Below are positions 19,041 through 27,270 of a DNA stretch of 64,000 nt, one piece after another. Position numbers and translations under genes: made by a program. Origin of the DNA: CAVVAH01 sp963746175 (GTDB lineage Bacteria > Actinomycetota > Actinomycetes > JACCUZ01); NCBI GenBank assembly GCA_963746175.1, contig CAVVAH010000004.1, positions 1,484,492-1,548,491 on the forward strand, read 5' to 3'. The notes beneath the pieces were generated by a model. It saw only the letters and a list, made by a program, of their open reading frames with translations, was not told where the DNA came from and made no database searches. Every line of letters begins with the position of its first letter. Within the stretch, counting starts at the first letter, position 1.

Positions 19041-20056
19041 AGGGTGAGCAGGACCTTGGTGGCGGTGCGCTGGTCCATGGCTTGGTAGCCCTCGGCTGCC
19101 CGGTCCAGCGGGAGAGTGAGGTCGAAGACCTTGCCGGGGTCGATCGTGCGGTCCCAGATGAGCCTGATCAGCTCGGGCAGGTACTGCCGGACGGGGGCCG
19201 GTCCGCCATGGATGTGCACGCCAGCCATGAACAGCTCGTCGCCGGGGATGGCGACGTCGTGGGAGACGCCGACGAAGCCGACGTGTCCACCGGGCCGGGT
19301 GGAGGAGATCGCCTGCATCATCGCCTCCTGGGTGCCGACGGCCTCGATAACCGAGTGCGCGCCCAGGCCGCCGGTGAGCTCCTTGACCCGGCCGCCACCG
19401 ACCTCGCCGCGCTCCTGGACGATGTCGGTCGCGCCGAACTCACGCGCCAGCGCCTGCCGGTCCGCGTGTCGGCTGAACGCGATGATGCGCTCGGCACCGA
19501 GCTGCCGGGCGGCCAGGACGCCGAGCAGTCCCACCGCGCCATCGCCGACGACCGCGACGGTCTTTCCGGGTCCGGCCTCGGCGGCGACCGCGGCGAACCA
19601 GCCGGTCCCGAGCACGTCGGAGGCGGCCATCAGCGACGGAATGAGGTCGGGTTCGGGCATCGCCGGCGTGGCGACCAGCGTGCCGTCGGCCAACGGGATG
19701 CGGGCCAGCTCGGACTGGGTGCCGATGCTGCCCATCAGCACCCGGTGCACGCAGTACGCCTGGTAGCCGGCCTTGCAGATCTCACAGGTGTTGTCAGAGG
19801 CCCAGAAGGAACCGACGACGAAGTCGCCGACCTTGACGGTGCGCACCTGAGCGCCGACTTCCTCCACGACGCCGACGTACTCGTGACCCATCACCTGGTG
19901 GTCGACCGGCTCGGCACCGCGGAAGGGCCACAGGTCGCTGCCGCAGATGCAGGTCGCGGACAGCCGAATGATGGCGTCGGTGGGCTCGATGATCTTGGGG
20001 TCCTCGCGGTCCTCGACCCGCACGTCCCCCGGTTCGTACATGACAACCTGACGCAT
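19037..20056 (-). CDS. Zinc-dependent alcohol dehydrogenase (MDR family)
   Basis: A 339-residue medium-chain dehydrogenase. Catalytic zinc ligands are visible in CICGSDLW and MGHEYVG, structural-zinc cysteines in DNTCEICKAGYQAYC (three seen), and the Rossmann motif is VAVVGDGAVGLLGV. ATG 20056 is chosen over a longer frame to 20101. It is the first gene of a coupled operon with a cyclophilin-like lipoprotein and an acetyltransferase, and is divergent from an XRE-MmyB regulator, which probably controls it. Members of this regulator-dehydrogenase pairing are usually assigned to aldehyde or quinone detoxification, but no substrate can be read here. Confidence 0.92.
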   Translation of the reverse strand: MRQVVMYEPGDVRVEDREDPKIIEPTDAIIRLSATCICGSDLWPFRGAEPVDHQVMGHEYVGVVEEVGAQVRTVKVGDFVVGSFWASDNTCEICKAGYQAYCVHRVLMGSIGTQSELARIPLADGTLVATPAMPEPDLIPSLMAASDVLGTGWFAAVAAEAGPGKTVAVVGDGAVGLLGVLAARQLGAERIIAFSRHADRQALAREFGATDIVQERGEVGGGRVKELTGGLGAHSVIEAVGTQEAMMQAISSTRPGGHVGFVGVSHDVAIPGDELFMAGVHIHGGPAPVRQYLPELIRLIWDRTIDPGKVFDLTLPLDRAAEGYQAMDQRTATKVLLTL

Positions 20057-20160
20057 CGCCTTCGGCTCCTCGGCTCTTCGTGTTCGCAGTGGTGGTGGCA
20101 CGATGCCGCCACGTCATCGAGTGAACCCGGCGCGCCGCCGCTGTGGGAGTCCCTGTCGTT

Positions 20161-20218
20161 GGGTGCACTGACAGGGCACCCGTCGGGCACCCGTCGACGA
20201 CCGGGCCCGACCTAGGCT
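20161..20218 (+). promoter_or_regulatory. Divergent control region: tandem 11-base repeat and leaderless -10
   Basis: Between the dehydrogenase and its divergent regulator, GGCACCCGTCG occurs twice in tandem (20175-20185 and 20186-20196). GGGTGC (20161-20166) also forms an inverted repeat with GCACCC (20176-20181). A TAGGCT -10 box (20213-20218) stands 7 bases before the GTG start of the regulator, so that mRNA is probably leaderless. The repeats are a candidate operator for the XRE-MmyB protein (inference). Confidence 0.5.
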
Positions 20219-20225
20219 TGAGGTC

Positions 20226-21101
20226 GTGGACAACCGCATGGAGGTGCGCGAGTTCCTGACCACCCGTCGCGCCCGCATCACCCCGGACCAGGTCGGTCTG
20301 CCGACCACCGGCGCTCGCCGAGTCCCCGGGCTGCGGCGCAGCGAGGTCGCGGCACTCGCCGGGTTGAGCGTGGAGTATTACGCCCGGCTCGAGCGTGGCC
20401 AGATCGCCGGCGCCTCCTCCGGTGTGCTCGAGGCGCTGGCGAGCGCCTTGCAGCTCGACGAGACCGAACGGACGCACCTGTTCGACCTCGCTCGGGCCGC
20501 CGACGGGATTCCCACCTCGGGTCGATCGCGTCGACGCACGTCGACCAAGGCCGCGTCACGGCTCAGCCTGCAGTGGGCGCTGGAGGCCATCACCGACGGG
20601 GTCGCGTTCGTACGCGACCCTCGCCAGACCATGCTGGCGACCAACACGCTGGGCCGGGCGTTCTACTCACCGGTCATCGGCGCCGGCGGCCGCACTCCCA
20701 ACCTCGCGCGCTTCCAGTTCCTCGACCCCGCCTCCCGCGACTTCTACCCCGACTGGGAGCTGTTCGCCGAGATGTGCGTGGGCATCATGCGCGCCGAGGC
20801 CGGACGCGACCCGCACGACCGTGGCCTGCAGGACCTGGTCGGTGAGCTGTCCACCCGCAGCGAGGTGTTCCGGCGGCTGTGGGCCGACCACAACGTCCGC
20901 AGCCACGGCGCCGGCACCAAGCGCTTCCACCACCCCGTCGTCGGCGAGCTCACGCTGGCCTACGAAGAGCTCGCGATCACCGCCGAGCCGGGGCTGGTGC
21001 TCCTGGTCTACACCGCCGAACCCGGATCGCCCTCCGCCGAACGGCTCCACCTGCTCGCCTCCTGGGCGGCGTCGAAACGCGCGCCCACCCGCACCAACTA
21101 G
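20226..21101 (+). CDS. XRE-family regulator with MmyB-like ligand domain
   Basis: A 291-residue DNA-binding protein. An N-terminal helix-turn-helix (about 10-75; PGLRRSEVAALAGLSVEYYA then RLERGQIAGASSGVLEALA) is followed by a MmyB-like ligand-binding domain (about 95-285; DGVAFVRDPRQTMLATNTLGRA, NLARFQFLDPASRDFY, HNVRSHGAGTKRFHHPVVGEL). The protein is expected to repress or activate the divergent dehydrogenase operon and possibly the cupin gene 20 bases downstream in response to a small ligand. GTG 20226 fits the leaderless -10 at 20213; ATG 20238 is an alternative. Confidence 0.93.
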   Translation: MDNRMEVREFLTTRRARITPDQVGLPTTGARRVPGLRRSEVAALAGLSVEYYARLERGQIAGASSGVLEALASALQLDETERTHLFDLARAADGIPTSGRSRRRTSTKAASRLSLQWALEAITDGVAFVRDPRQTMLATNTLGRAFYSPVIGAGGRTPNLARFQFLDPASRDFYPDWELFAEMCVGIMRAEAGRDPHDRGLQDLVGELSTRSEVFRRLWADHNVRSHGAGTKRFHHPVVGELTLAYEELAITAEPGLVLLVYTAEPGSPSAERLHLLASWAASKRAPTRTN

Positions 21102-21121
21102 CCGCCAACCAGAAAGAAGCC

Positions 21122-21535
21122 ATGCAGATCACCCGCAGCTCCATCGACACCGCCAAAGGCCCCGACGACTGGTTCACCGGCGACGTCTACATCGACTCGG
21201 TCGCCGCCGCGCCGCCACCCTCCCGGGTCACCGCGAATCTGGTGCACTTCATGCCCGGTGCCCGCACCCACTGGCACCGCCACCCCCTGAGCCAGACCGT
21301 GTTCGTCACCGAGGGCGTCGGCCTGTGCCAGCGCCGCGGCGGACCGATCGAGGTCATCCGCCCCGGGGACCGCGTCCTCTTCGAGGCCGGCGAGGAGCAC
21401 TGGCACGGCGCCGGAACCAACCGGCTCATGGTCCACCTGGCCATCAACGAAGGCGACGAGCAGCACGACGTCGTCAACTGGCTCGAGCCCGTGACCGACC
21501 AGGCATACGCCGCAGCGCCGCCGCTCGACCACTAA
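21122..21535 (+). CDS. Cupin-domain protein
   Basis: A 137-residue single-domain cupin. Motif 1 is GARTHWHRHPLSQTVFVTEG (two to three His plus later Glu) and motif 2 is RPGDRVLFEAGEEHWHGAG. The conserved His residues could bind a metal. It follows the regulator by 20 bases with an AGAAAGAAG ribosome site, so they are likely co-transcribed. Cupins of this shape (CD-type carboxymuconolactone-decarboxylase-associated) often sit beside alcohol dehydrogenases and aldo/keto reductases; a role in the same detoxification or catabolic module is inferred. Confidence 0.88.
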   Translation: MQITRSSIDTAKGPDDWFTGDVYIDSVAAAPPPSRVTANLVHFMPGARTHWHRHPLSQTVFVTEGVGLCQRRGGPIEVIRPGDRVLFEAGEEHWHGAGTNRLMVHLAINEGDEQHDVVNWLEPVTDQAYAAAPPLDH

Positions 21536-21701
21536 GGCCCACGAAGGTCGGGGACGGACCAGCCCCCGTCTGCCAGTGACGCGGCCAAGCACGCACGGCC
21601 AAACGACGCCATGCAAGGCGTCTTCGACAGGTGCCGCACCGGTCCCGGTGGCTGACACGACCGCACGGTAACCGGGCAGTGTCGATCGCGGCCTGGCGTA
21701 G

Positions 21702-22676
21702 TCAAGTGGGGGTGGCATCCGCCAACGTCGTCAACTCATCTAGCTGCGCTTGGCTCAAGACTATCTCCGCCGCCGAGGCGTTGGCCGTGAGCTCTTCCAC
21801 CGACTCAGCGCCGACGATCACTGATGCGACGGCTGGGCGGGAAAGCAACCAAGCCAAGGTGATCTGGTGCGGCCGCAAGCCCCAATCCTGGGCCAATCGC
21901 TCCACCTCCCGGCCGACCCGTAGCTCCGCGTCGGAGAACCCCGGCCCCCCGAAGCGCACATCCCCGGAGACACCTCTCTCCACGACGTGCATGCCGGCGA
22001 GCAAGCCGCCGTGCAGCGGCGCGAAGGGGACGATGGAGAGCCCGAACTGGTGGCAGGCGGGCGCCAGTTCGGCTTCCGCGGCGCGGTCGATGAGGTTGTA
22101 CTTCACCTGGACGCAGACGGGAGCGTGCTGCCGCCGGGAGTCTGCGATCCACAGTGCGTGTGCAACTTGCCAGGCTGGATAGTTGGACAGTGCGACATAC
22201 CGCAGTTTGCCTTGCCGCACCAGGTCGTCGTACACCGCCAGGGTCTGTTCCAAGGGCGTGTCGGGATCGGGGCGGTGGGCGTAGTACAGGTCTATGTAGT
22301 CCGTTCCCAACCTTTGCAGGCTGTTCTCGACCTGCTTGATGATGTGCCGGCGCGAAAGCCCGCGGTCGTTCGGGTCGGGACCCACGGGTTCGGAGGATTT
22401 GGTCGCGATCACGAGCTCGTCCCGCCTGCCGGCGAGTGTGCGACCGAGGATCAGCTCTGCCGGCTTGCGGTCGGCCGCCGGCGGGGCGCCGGGGCGGTCG
22501 AAGGTCGGCATGTTGCCATAGACGTTGGCCGTGTCGAAGAAGTTGATGCCGAGGTCGAATGCTGCCTGGACCACGCGACTCGCGTCCCGCTCGGTCGGTG
22601 CCACCCCGAACGTGGCAGTGCCCAGGCAGATCTTCGACACCCTGACCCCAGTCGGCCCAAGAAGGGCGTAGTCCAA
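21702..22676 (-). CDS. Aldo/keto reductase
   Basis: A 324-residue NADPH-dependent aldo/keto reductase (AKR11/12-like). Tetrad: Asp and Tyr in FFDTANVYGN, Lys in VIATKSSEP, His in LYYAHRPDPDTP. The C-terminal cofactor segment is SVIVGAESVEEL. The start is taken as TTG 22676 because GGAGG is 7 bases upstream and the protein then opens with the family's DYALLGPTGVRVSK; ATG 22691 and ATG 22703 are in frame. Codon use is less GC-biased than in flanking genes. It closes the accessory-looking block from 17.9 kb. Confidence 0.9.
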   Translation of the reverse strand: MDYALLGPTGVRVSKICLGTATFGVAPTERDASRVVQAAFDLGINFFDTANVYGNMPTFDRPGAPPAADRKPAELILGRTLAGRRDELVIATKSSEPVGPDPNDRGLSRRHIIKQVENSLQRLGTDYIDLYYAHRPDPDTPLEQTLAVYDDLVRQGKLRYVALSNYPAWQVAHALWIADSRRQHAPVCVQVKYNLIDRAAEAELAPACHQFGLSIVPFAPLHGGLLAGMHVVERGVSGDVRFGGPGFSDAELRVGREVERLAQDWGLRPHQITLAWLLSRPAVASVIVGAESVEELTANASAAEIVLSQAQLDELTTLADATPT

Positions 22677-22844
22677 TGAGCCACCTCCCATTCGGTCAGT
22701 CATTTCCACCGTAGCTTGAGCGGCAACCTGGCCGTGCCCTGCCTGCCTGACGTTGCGACCTTCTGACCGCTCGGTAGGTGCCGTTCTGTATGGGCAGCGT
22801 CGAGGTCCCGTCGCGGCGACTTCCCTTCCGCATCCCGGAATGTT

Positions 22845-22876
22845 CGTTAGCGGAAGTAACGATATCGAGGTAGCCT
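22845..22876 (+). promoter_or_regulatory. Candidate MarR operator and leaderless -10
   Basis: CGTTA (22845-22849) and TAACG (22857-22861) form an inverted repeat with a 7-base spacer in an AT-richer patch. A TAGCCT -10-like hexamer (22871-22876) lies 7 bases before the MarR start codon. The location suggests autoregulation of the MarR-MFS pair. Only the geometry supports this. Confidence 0.45.
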
Positions 22877-22883
22877 GAGGGTC

Positions 22884-23318
22884 ATGTCCACGATGACCCG
22901 CACCGCCGAGCTGGCGAGCACGATGCGGGTGTCGGTGATGCGGCTCAGCCGTCGGTTGCGCACCGAGCGCGCCGACCACGACCTGACCCTCACGCAGACG
23001 GCCGCGCTCGCGACGCTGGACCGGCACGGCCCGCTGACCCCGCGCGAGCTGGCCGACCACGAGCACGTCCAGCCGCCCTCGATGACCCGCACCCTCGCGG
23101 CGCTCGAGGAGCTCGGCCTCATCACCCGCACACCGCACGCCACCGACGGTCGCCAGCACCTCGTCGCCCTCACCGTGGACGCGAAGGCGCTCCTCCGGGA
23201 GGACCGCCGGCGCCGCGACGCCTGGTTGTCGCGTCGGCTGGCCGAGCTGACCCAGGACGAGCGCGACCTGCTCCGCGCGGCGGCACCACTCCTCGACCGC
23301 CTCACCAGGTCCGTATGA
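22884..23318 (+). CDS. MarR-family transcriptional regulator
   Basis: A 144-residue winged-helix dimer-forming regulator. The HTH region reads LTLTQTAALATLDRHGPLTP then ELADHEHVQPPSMTRTLAALE, and the wing RTPHATDGRQHLVALT contains the D-x-R motif typical of MarR. Its stop overlaps the start of an MFS exporter (ATGA), so it most likely controls that exporter in response to a transported compound. An inverted repeat immediately upstream is a candidate operator. Confidence 0.93.
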   Translation: MSTMTRTAELASTMRVSVMRLSRRLRTERADHDLTLTQTAALATLDRHGPLTPRELADHEHVQPPSMTRTLAALEELGLITRTPHATDGRQHLVALTVDAKALLREDRRRRDAWLSRRLAELTQDERDLLRAAAPLLDRLTRSV

Positions 23319-24604
23319 GCCCGACGTTCCAGTCGCTGCGCAACCGCAACTACCGCTACTACGCCGCCGGTGGCGTCGTGTCCAACACCGGCACCTGGAT
23401 GCAGCGGGTCGCGCAGGACTGGCTGGTGCTCCAGCTGTCCGGCCAGAGCGGCGTCGCGCTGGGCATCACCACCGGCCTGCAGTTCCTCCCGATGCTGGTG
23501 CTCGCCCCGTTCGCCGGGACGCTGGCCGACCGCTACTCCAAGCGCAAGGTGCTCATCGCCACCCAGGCGTTCATGGCCACGGTCGGCCTCGTCCTCGGTG
23601 TCCTCGACGTCACCGGCGCCGTCCAGGTGTGGCACGTCTACGTGCTCGCGCTCCTGCTGGGCGTCGGCGCCGCGTGCGACGCACCGGCCCGCCAGTCCTT
23701 CGTCATCGAGATGGTCGGCCGCGACGACCTGTCCAACGCCGTCGGCCTCAACAGCGCCTCCTTCAACCTGGGCCGGGTCATCGGCCCGTCGGTCGCGGGA
23801 TTCCTCATCGTGCTGGTCGGCACCGGACCGGTCTTCCTCATCAACGCGGCGTCGTTCGGCGCGGTCATCTTCGCGCTGGTGAAGATGCGGCCGGCCGAGC
23901 TGATGCCGGTGCCACGGGCCGGCCGCGGGCGCGGGCAGCTGCTCGAGGGCATTCGCTACATCCGGGCCCGGCCGGACCTGCTCACCGTGATGGTCATCGT
24001 GTTCTTCGTCGGCACCTTCGGCCTCAACTTCCAGCTGACCTCGGCGCTGATGGCCACCGAGGTGTTCCACAAGGGAGCGGGGGAGTACGGGCTGCTCGGC
24101 ACCATCGTGGCCATCGGGTCGCTGTCGGGTGCGCTGCTCGCGGCCCGGCGTGGTCGGCCCCGCCTCCGGCTCATCGTGGTGGCCGCTGTCGCCTTCGGTG
24201 TCGTCGAGATCGTCGCCGGGCTGATGCCGTCGTACTGGACGTTCATGGCCACGCTGATCCCGCTCGGGCTGTGCCAGATGACGATGCTCAACTCCGCCAA
24301 CGCCACCATGCAGCTGGCCGTCGCCCCGGCGATGCGCGGCCGGGTGATGGCGCTCTACATGGCGGTCCTGATGGGCGGTACGCCGATCGGGTCGCCGTTG
24401 ATCGGCGCGCTGGCCGAGGCGTTCGGCGCCCGCTGGAGCCTGATCGGCGGCGGCGCCGTGTCGGCCACGGCGGCCCTCGTCGCGGGCGGTCTGCTGGCCC
24501 GCCGGCGCGGCCTGGTGCTGCGCGACGAGCTGCGGGTGTCCGTGGTCGCACCCTTCGACGACCCGCGGCTGGCGGAGTCGCGGGAGAGCGTCCAGCAGGG
24601 CTGA
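23315..24604 (+). CDS. MFS exporter (EntS/MFS_3 type)
   Basis: A 429-residue inner-membrane transporter with about 12 helices. The start FQSLRNRNYRYYAAGGVVSN and the GTWMQRVAQDWLVLQL segment are characteristic of the MFS_3 exporters that include EntS. Loop 2-3 has LADRYSKRK. ATG 23315 overlaps the MarR stop codon, so it is translationally coupled and probably MarR-regulated; a drug or siderophore-like substrate is possible but not shown. Confidence 0.92.
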   Translation: MSPTFQSLRNRNYRYYAAGGVVSNTGTWMQRVAQDWLVLQLSGQSGVALGITTGLQFLPMLVLAPFAGTLADRYSKRKVLIATQAFMATVGLVLGVLDVTGAVQVWHVYVLALLLGVGAACDAPARQSFVIEMVGRDDLSNAVGLNSASFNLGRVIGPSVAGFLIVLVGTGPVFLINAASFGAVIFALVKMRPAELMPVPRAGRGRGQLLEGIRYIRARPDLLTVMVIVFFVGTFGLNFQLTSALMATEVFHKGAGEYGLLGTIVAIGSLSGALLAARRGRPRLRLIVVAAVAFGVVEIVAGLMPSYWTFMATLIPLGLCQMTMLNSANATMQLAVAPAMRGRVMALYMAVLMGGTPIGSPLIGALAEAFGARWSLIGGGAVSATAALVAGGLLARRRGLVLRDELRVSVVAPFDDPRLAESRESVQQG

Positions 24605-24651
24605 CCGGGGTCGCGCTGGCGCGGGTCGGCGTCGGTGGACAGGATGGCCGC

Positions 24652-25404
24652 ATGAGCGACGCACTCACGAGCACCGACTTCCTGCGCCACCTGCGGGCCG
24701 ACACCGACCGGATGCTGGCGGTCGTGACCGACCTCGACGCCGCGGTGCCGACCTGCCCCGGCTGGACCGTGCGGGACGCGCTGGTGCACACCGGGTCCGT
24801 CTTCAGCCACAAGGTCGCCTGCATACGGGTCGGGCGGCCGCGGGAGGAGTCCGACTGGGACCAGGGCCCCGCCGACTCGGCCGACCTCGACGCGACGCTC
24901 GGCTGGTTCCGCGAGCGTCGCGACGAGCTGCTGGGCGAGCTGGAGTCCCGCGACCCCGGGCAGCAGGTCTGGACCTGGCACGAGGACCACCAGGACGTCG
25001 CGTTCTGGCAGCGCCGGATGGCGCAGGAGGCGGCGGTGCACCGCGTCGACGTCGAGAGCGGCACCGGCTCCGAGTCGCCGGTCGACCACGACCTCGCGGT
25101 CGACGGTGTCGACGAGGTCCTCGACTGGTTCCTGGTCTACCAGTCGGACGACGTCGGCACCGACGCCCCAGGCCGAGGCACCGTCGCGGTCCGCACGGCC
25201 GACCGCATCTGGCGGCTCACGCTGCGCCCGGACCGCGTCGACATCGCGCGGCTGCCCGGGGCGGCCGACGCCGTGGTCAGCGGCGAGGCCTCCGAGCTGT
25301 ACCTGTGGCTCTGGGGTCGGCGACCCGACTCCGCGGTCCAGCTCGAGGGCGACGCCGACGCACTGGCCGGGCTGCGCGCGCGCCTGCACGTCGTCACCCA
25401 GTAG
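24652..25404 (+). CDS. Mycothiol-dependent maleylpyruvate isomerase family protein
   Basis: A 250-residue protein of the actinobacterial TIGR03083/MDMPI family: a DinB-like four-helix N-terminal domain (about 1-150) with DAAVPTCPGWTVRDALVHTG and MAQEAAVHRVDVE (possible metal His residues), then an SCP2-like C-terminal domain (WRLTLRPDRVDI, SGEASELYLWLWGR). Many relatives are not isomerases; thiol (mycothiol) transfer is family expectation. CAGGAT (24640-24645) 6 bases before ATG 24652 could serve as a leaderless -10. Confidence 0.88.
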   Translation: MSDALTSTDFLRHLRADTDRMLAVVTDLDAAVPTCPGWTVRDALVHTGSVFSHKVACIRVGRPREESDWDQGPADSADLDATLGWFRERRDELLGELESRDPGQQVWTWHEDHQDVAFWQRRMAQEAAVHRVDVESGTGSESPVDHDLAVDGVDEVLDWFLVYQSDDVGTDAPGRGTVAVRTADRIWRLTLRPDRVDIARLPGAADAVVSGEASELYLWLWGRRPDSAVQLEGDADALAGLRARLHVVTQ

Positions 25405-25410
25405 GGCAGC

Positions 25411-26529
25411 GTGCCGACGTACGACGTCGTGGTCGCCGGCCTCGGCGGCTTCGGCAGCGCCACCGCCGCACACCTCGCGACCCGTGGGGTCCGCGTGCTG
25501 GGCCTCGACCCACGACCCGGGGCCCACGCGGAGGGCTCGAGCCACGGCGAGACCAGGATCGTGCGCCAGGTCTACTTCGAGGGACCGACGTACGTGCCGC
25601 TGCTCCGGCGTACGTACGAGCTGTGGGCCGAGCTCGCCGACGAGAACGGCGCGCCGCTGCTGCACCGCACCGGCGGGCTGTTCCTCGGCCGGCCCGACAC
25701 CCGGGTCTTCCGCGGCAGCCTGGAGACCGCGCAGCACTGGGACCTCGAGCACGAGGTGCTCGACGCGGCGGAGGTGCACCGGCGGTTCCCGGCGGTGCGC
25801 CCGCCTGACGGGGTCGCCGCGCTGTACGAGCCGCAGGCCGGCGCGGTGCGGCCGGAGGCTGCCGTCGCCGCGCACCTGCGCCGGGCCGTCGCCGGGGGAG
25901 CCGAGCTGCGGCACGACGAGTCGGTCGTCGGCTGGTCCGCGACCGGGGGCGGCGTCCGCGTCGAGACCTCGCGGGGCACCGTCGAGGCGGGCGCCCTGGT
26001 GCTCGCCCCGGGGCGGTGGGCACCCGAGCTGGTCCGGCTCGACCTGCCGCTGGTCGTCGAGCGTCGGGTGCAGCACTGGTTCGCCCCGCCGGTGGTCGAC
26101 GACTTCCGGCCGGGGCGGCTGCCGGTCTGGATCTGGGACCGCGCGGACGGCACCTCGATGTACGGCGCGCCGGCCCAGGACGGCCACGACGACGTCAAGG
26201 CCGCGGTGCACTTCTCCACCCAGCGACCGGCCGACGCGTGGCAGGTCGACGAGCTCGCGGCGATGCTCGGCGAGCTGTTCCCGGGGCTGGGGTCCCGGCA
26301 CACCCGCGAGGCGGCCTGCTGGTACACGCTGACGCCGGACGAGAACTTCGTGGTCGGTCCGCACCCCGAGTCCGACCGCGTGGTGCTGGCGTGCGGCTTC
26401 TCGGGTCACGGCTTCAAGTTCACCCCGGTGCTCGGCGAGGCGCTCGCCGACCTGGCGACCGAGGGGCGCACACGGTTCGACCTGAGCACCTTCGACCCGC
26501 TGCGCGTCGCGCAGGTCCGGCCCGCGTGA
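25411..26529 (+). CDS. FAD amine oxidase (sarcosine / N-methyltryptophan oxidase type)
   Basis: A 372-residue flavoprotein. The dinucleotide motif is VVVAGLGGFGSATAAHLA at the N-terminus, followed by SSHGETRIVRQVYFE, and the C-terminus has CWYTLTPDENFVVGPHP and CGFSGHGFKFTPVLGEALA. The Cys in AACWYT aligns with the residue that carries covalent FAD in monomeric sarcosine oxidase. It should oxidise a secondary amine giving aldehyde, amine and hydrogen peroxide. The GTG start lies 6 bases after the previous stop and the stop overlaps thpR (GTGA). Confidence 0.92.
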   Translation: MPTYDVVVAGLGGFGSATAAHLATRGVRVLGLDPRPGAHAEGSSHGETRIVRQVYFEGPTYVPLLRRTYELWAELADENGAPLLHRTGGLFLGRPDTRVFRGSLETAQHWDLEHEVLDAAEVHRRFPAVRPPDGVAALYEPQAGAVRPEAAVAAHLRRAVAGGAELRHDESVVGWSATGGGVRVETSRGTVEAGALVLAPGRWAPELVRLDLPLVVERRVQHWFAPPVVDDFRPGRLPVWIWDRADGTSMYGAPAQDGHDDVKAAVHFSTQRPADAWQVDELAAMLGELFPGLGSRHTREAACWYTLTPDENFVVGPHPESDRVVLACGFSGHGFKFTPVLGEALADLATEGRTRFDLSTFDPLRVAQVRPA

Positions 26530-27041
26530 GGCTGTTCGCCGCGGTCCGGCCGTCGGCGGAGGCGCTCGAGCACGCCGCCGCGGCTGTCGACCTCGTGCGG
26601 GCGGCCGAGCCGGGGCCACGCTGGGTGCCGTCGGAGCGCTGGCACCTGACGCTGGCGTTCTACGGCGACGTCGACGAGCGCGGGCTCCCGCGACTGACCC
26701 GGCACATCGACCGGGGCCTCGCCGACGTGCCGCCGATGACGTTGTCGCTCGCCGGCGCCGGCACGTTCTCCCGCCGTGCCATCTGGCTCGGGGTGGTCGG
26801 CGACGTCGACGTGCTGCAGCGCGCGGCGTACGGCGTGACGTTCGAGGACCGGGCCTTCCAGCCGCACCTCACCGTCGCGCGGCTGCGTGGCGGCACCGAC
26901 CCGGCCGGCGCGGTGCGAGCCCTGTCGTCGTACGCCGGGCCGCCGTGGACCGTCGACGAGGTGCACCTGGTCCGGTCGCAGCCGGGACCGCGCCCGACGT
27001 ACGACGACATCGGGACCTGGCCGCTCGCGGCTCCGTCGTAG
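26526..27041 (+). CDS. thpR: RNA 2',3'-cyclic phosphodiesterase
   Basis: A 171-residue member of the 2H phosphoesterase superfamily. The two H-x-T-x motifs are RWHLTLAFYG (about residue 38) and FQPHLTVARLRG (about 118). The N-terminus MRLFAAVRPS is typical of ThpR/LigT. It hydrolyses 2',3'-cyclic phosphates on RNA ends. GTG 26526 overlaps the stop of the amine oxidase gene, so the pair is co-translated despite no obvious shared function. Confidence 0.93.
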   Translation: MRLFAAVRPSAEALEHAAAAVDLVRAAEPGPRWVPSERWHLTLAFYGDVDERGLPRLTRHIDRGLADVPPMTLSLAGAGTFSRRAIWLGVVGDVDVLQRAAYGVTFEDRAFQPHLTVARLRGGTDPAGAVRALSSYAGPPWTVDEVHLVRSQPGPRPTYDDIGTWPLAAPS

Positions 27042-27050
27042 GGTCGGCTG

Positions 27051-27134
27051 GTGAACCCGAGGACGCGGCGCCTGGTGGTGCTCGGCGCACTGGTCGTCCT
27101 CGTCGTCCTCGTCGTCGCCGGCACTCTGTTCTGA
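27051..27134 (+). CDS. Very small leaderless membrane peptide
   Basis: A 27-residue frame from GTG 27051 to TGA 27132-27134: a basic start (NPRTRR) then one uninterrupted hydrophobic helix (LVVLGALVVLVVLVVAG). A TAGGGT -10 box (27039-27044) overlaps the thpR stop and ends 6 bases before the GTG, as in other leaderless genes of this window. Single-helix peptides of this type are often missed. No function can be assigned; it could also be chance. Confidence 0.45.
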   Translation: MNPRTRRLVVLGALVVLVVLVVAGTLF

Positions 27135-27159
27135 CGCCCCGGCACCCGCGCCGCCCCCG

Positions 27160-27233
27160 CTTGTCGTGGCGCACGAGTGCTTGGCGGGGCATGTACACCA
27201 CGACAAGCACGTGTTGACCACGTTTACGTGGTC
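27160..27233. terminator. Two hairpins between convergent genes
   Basis: CTTGTCGTGG (27160-27169) pairs with CCACGACAAG (27198-27207) across a 28-base loop. Just after it, GACCACGT (27216-27223) pairs with ACGTGGTC (27226-27233) across two bases. They lie between the plus-strand mini-ORF and a minus-strand aldo/keto reductase. There is no T-run, so if they terminate transcription it is by structure alone. Confidence 0.5.
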
Positions 27234-27270
27234 GATCGCCGGCGGGGTGGGGGCGCTGGAGGGCTGCGGG

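Noticed and set aside
17780..22703. Genomic island with defined ends
   Set aside because: The block looks accessory in content and codon use, but no integrase, attachment repeats or tRNA edge is present, so island boundaries cannot be claimed.
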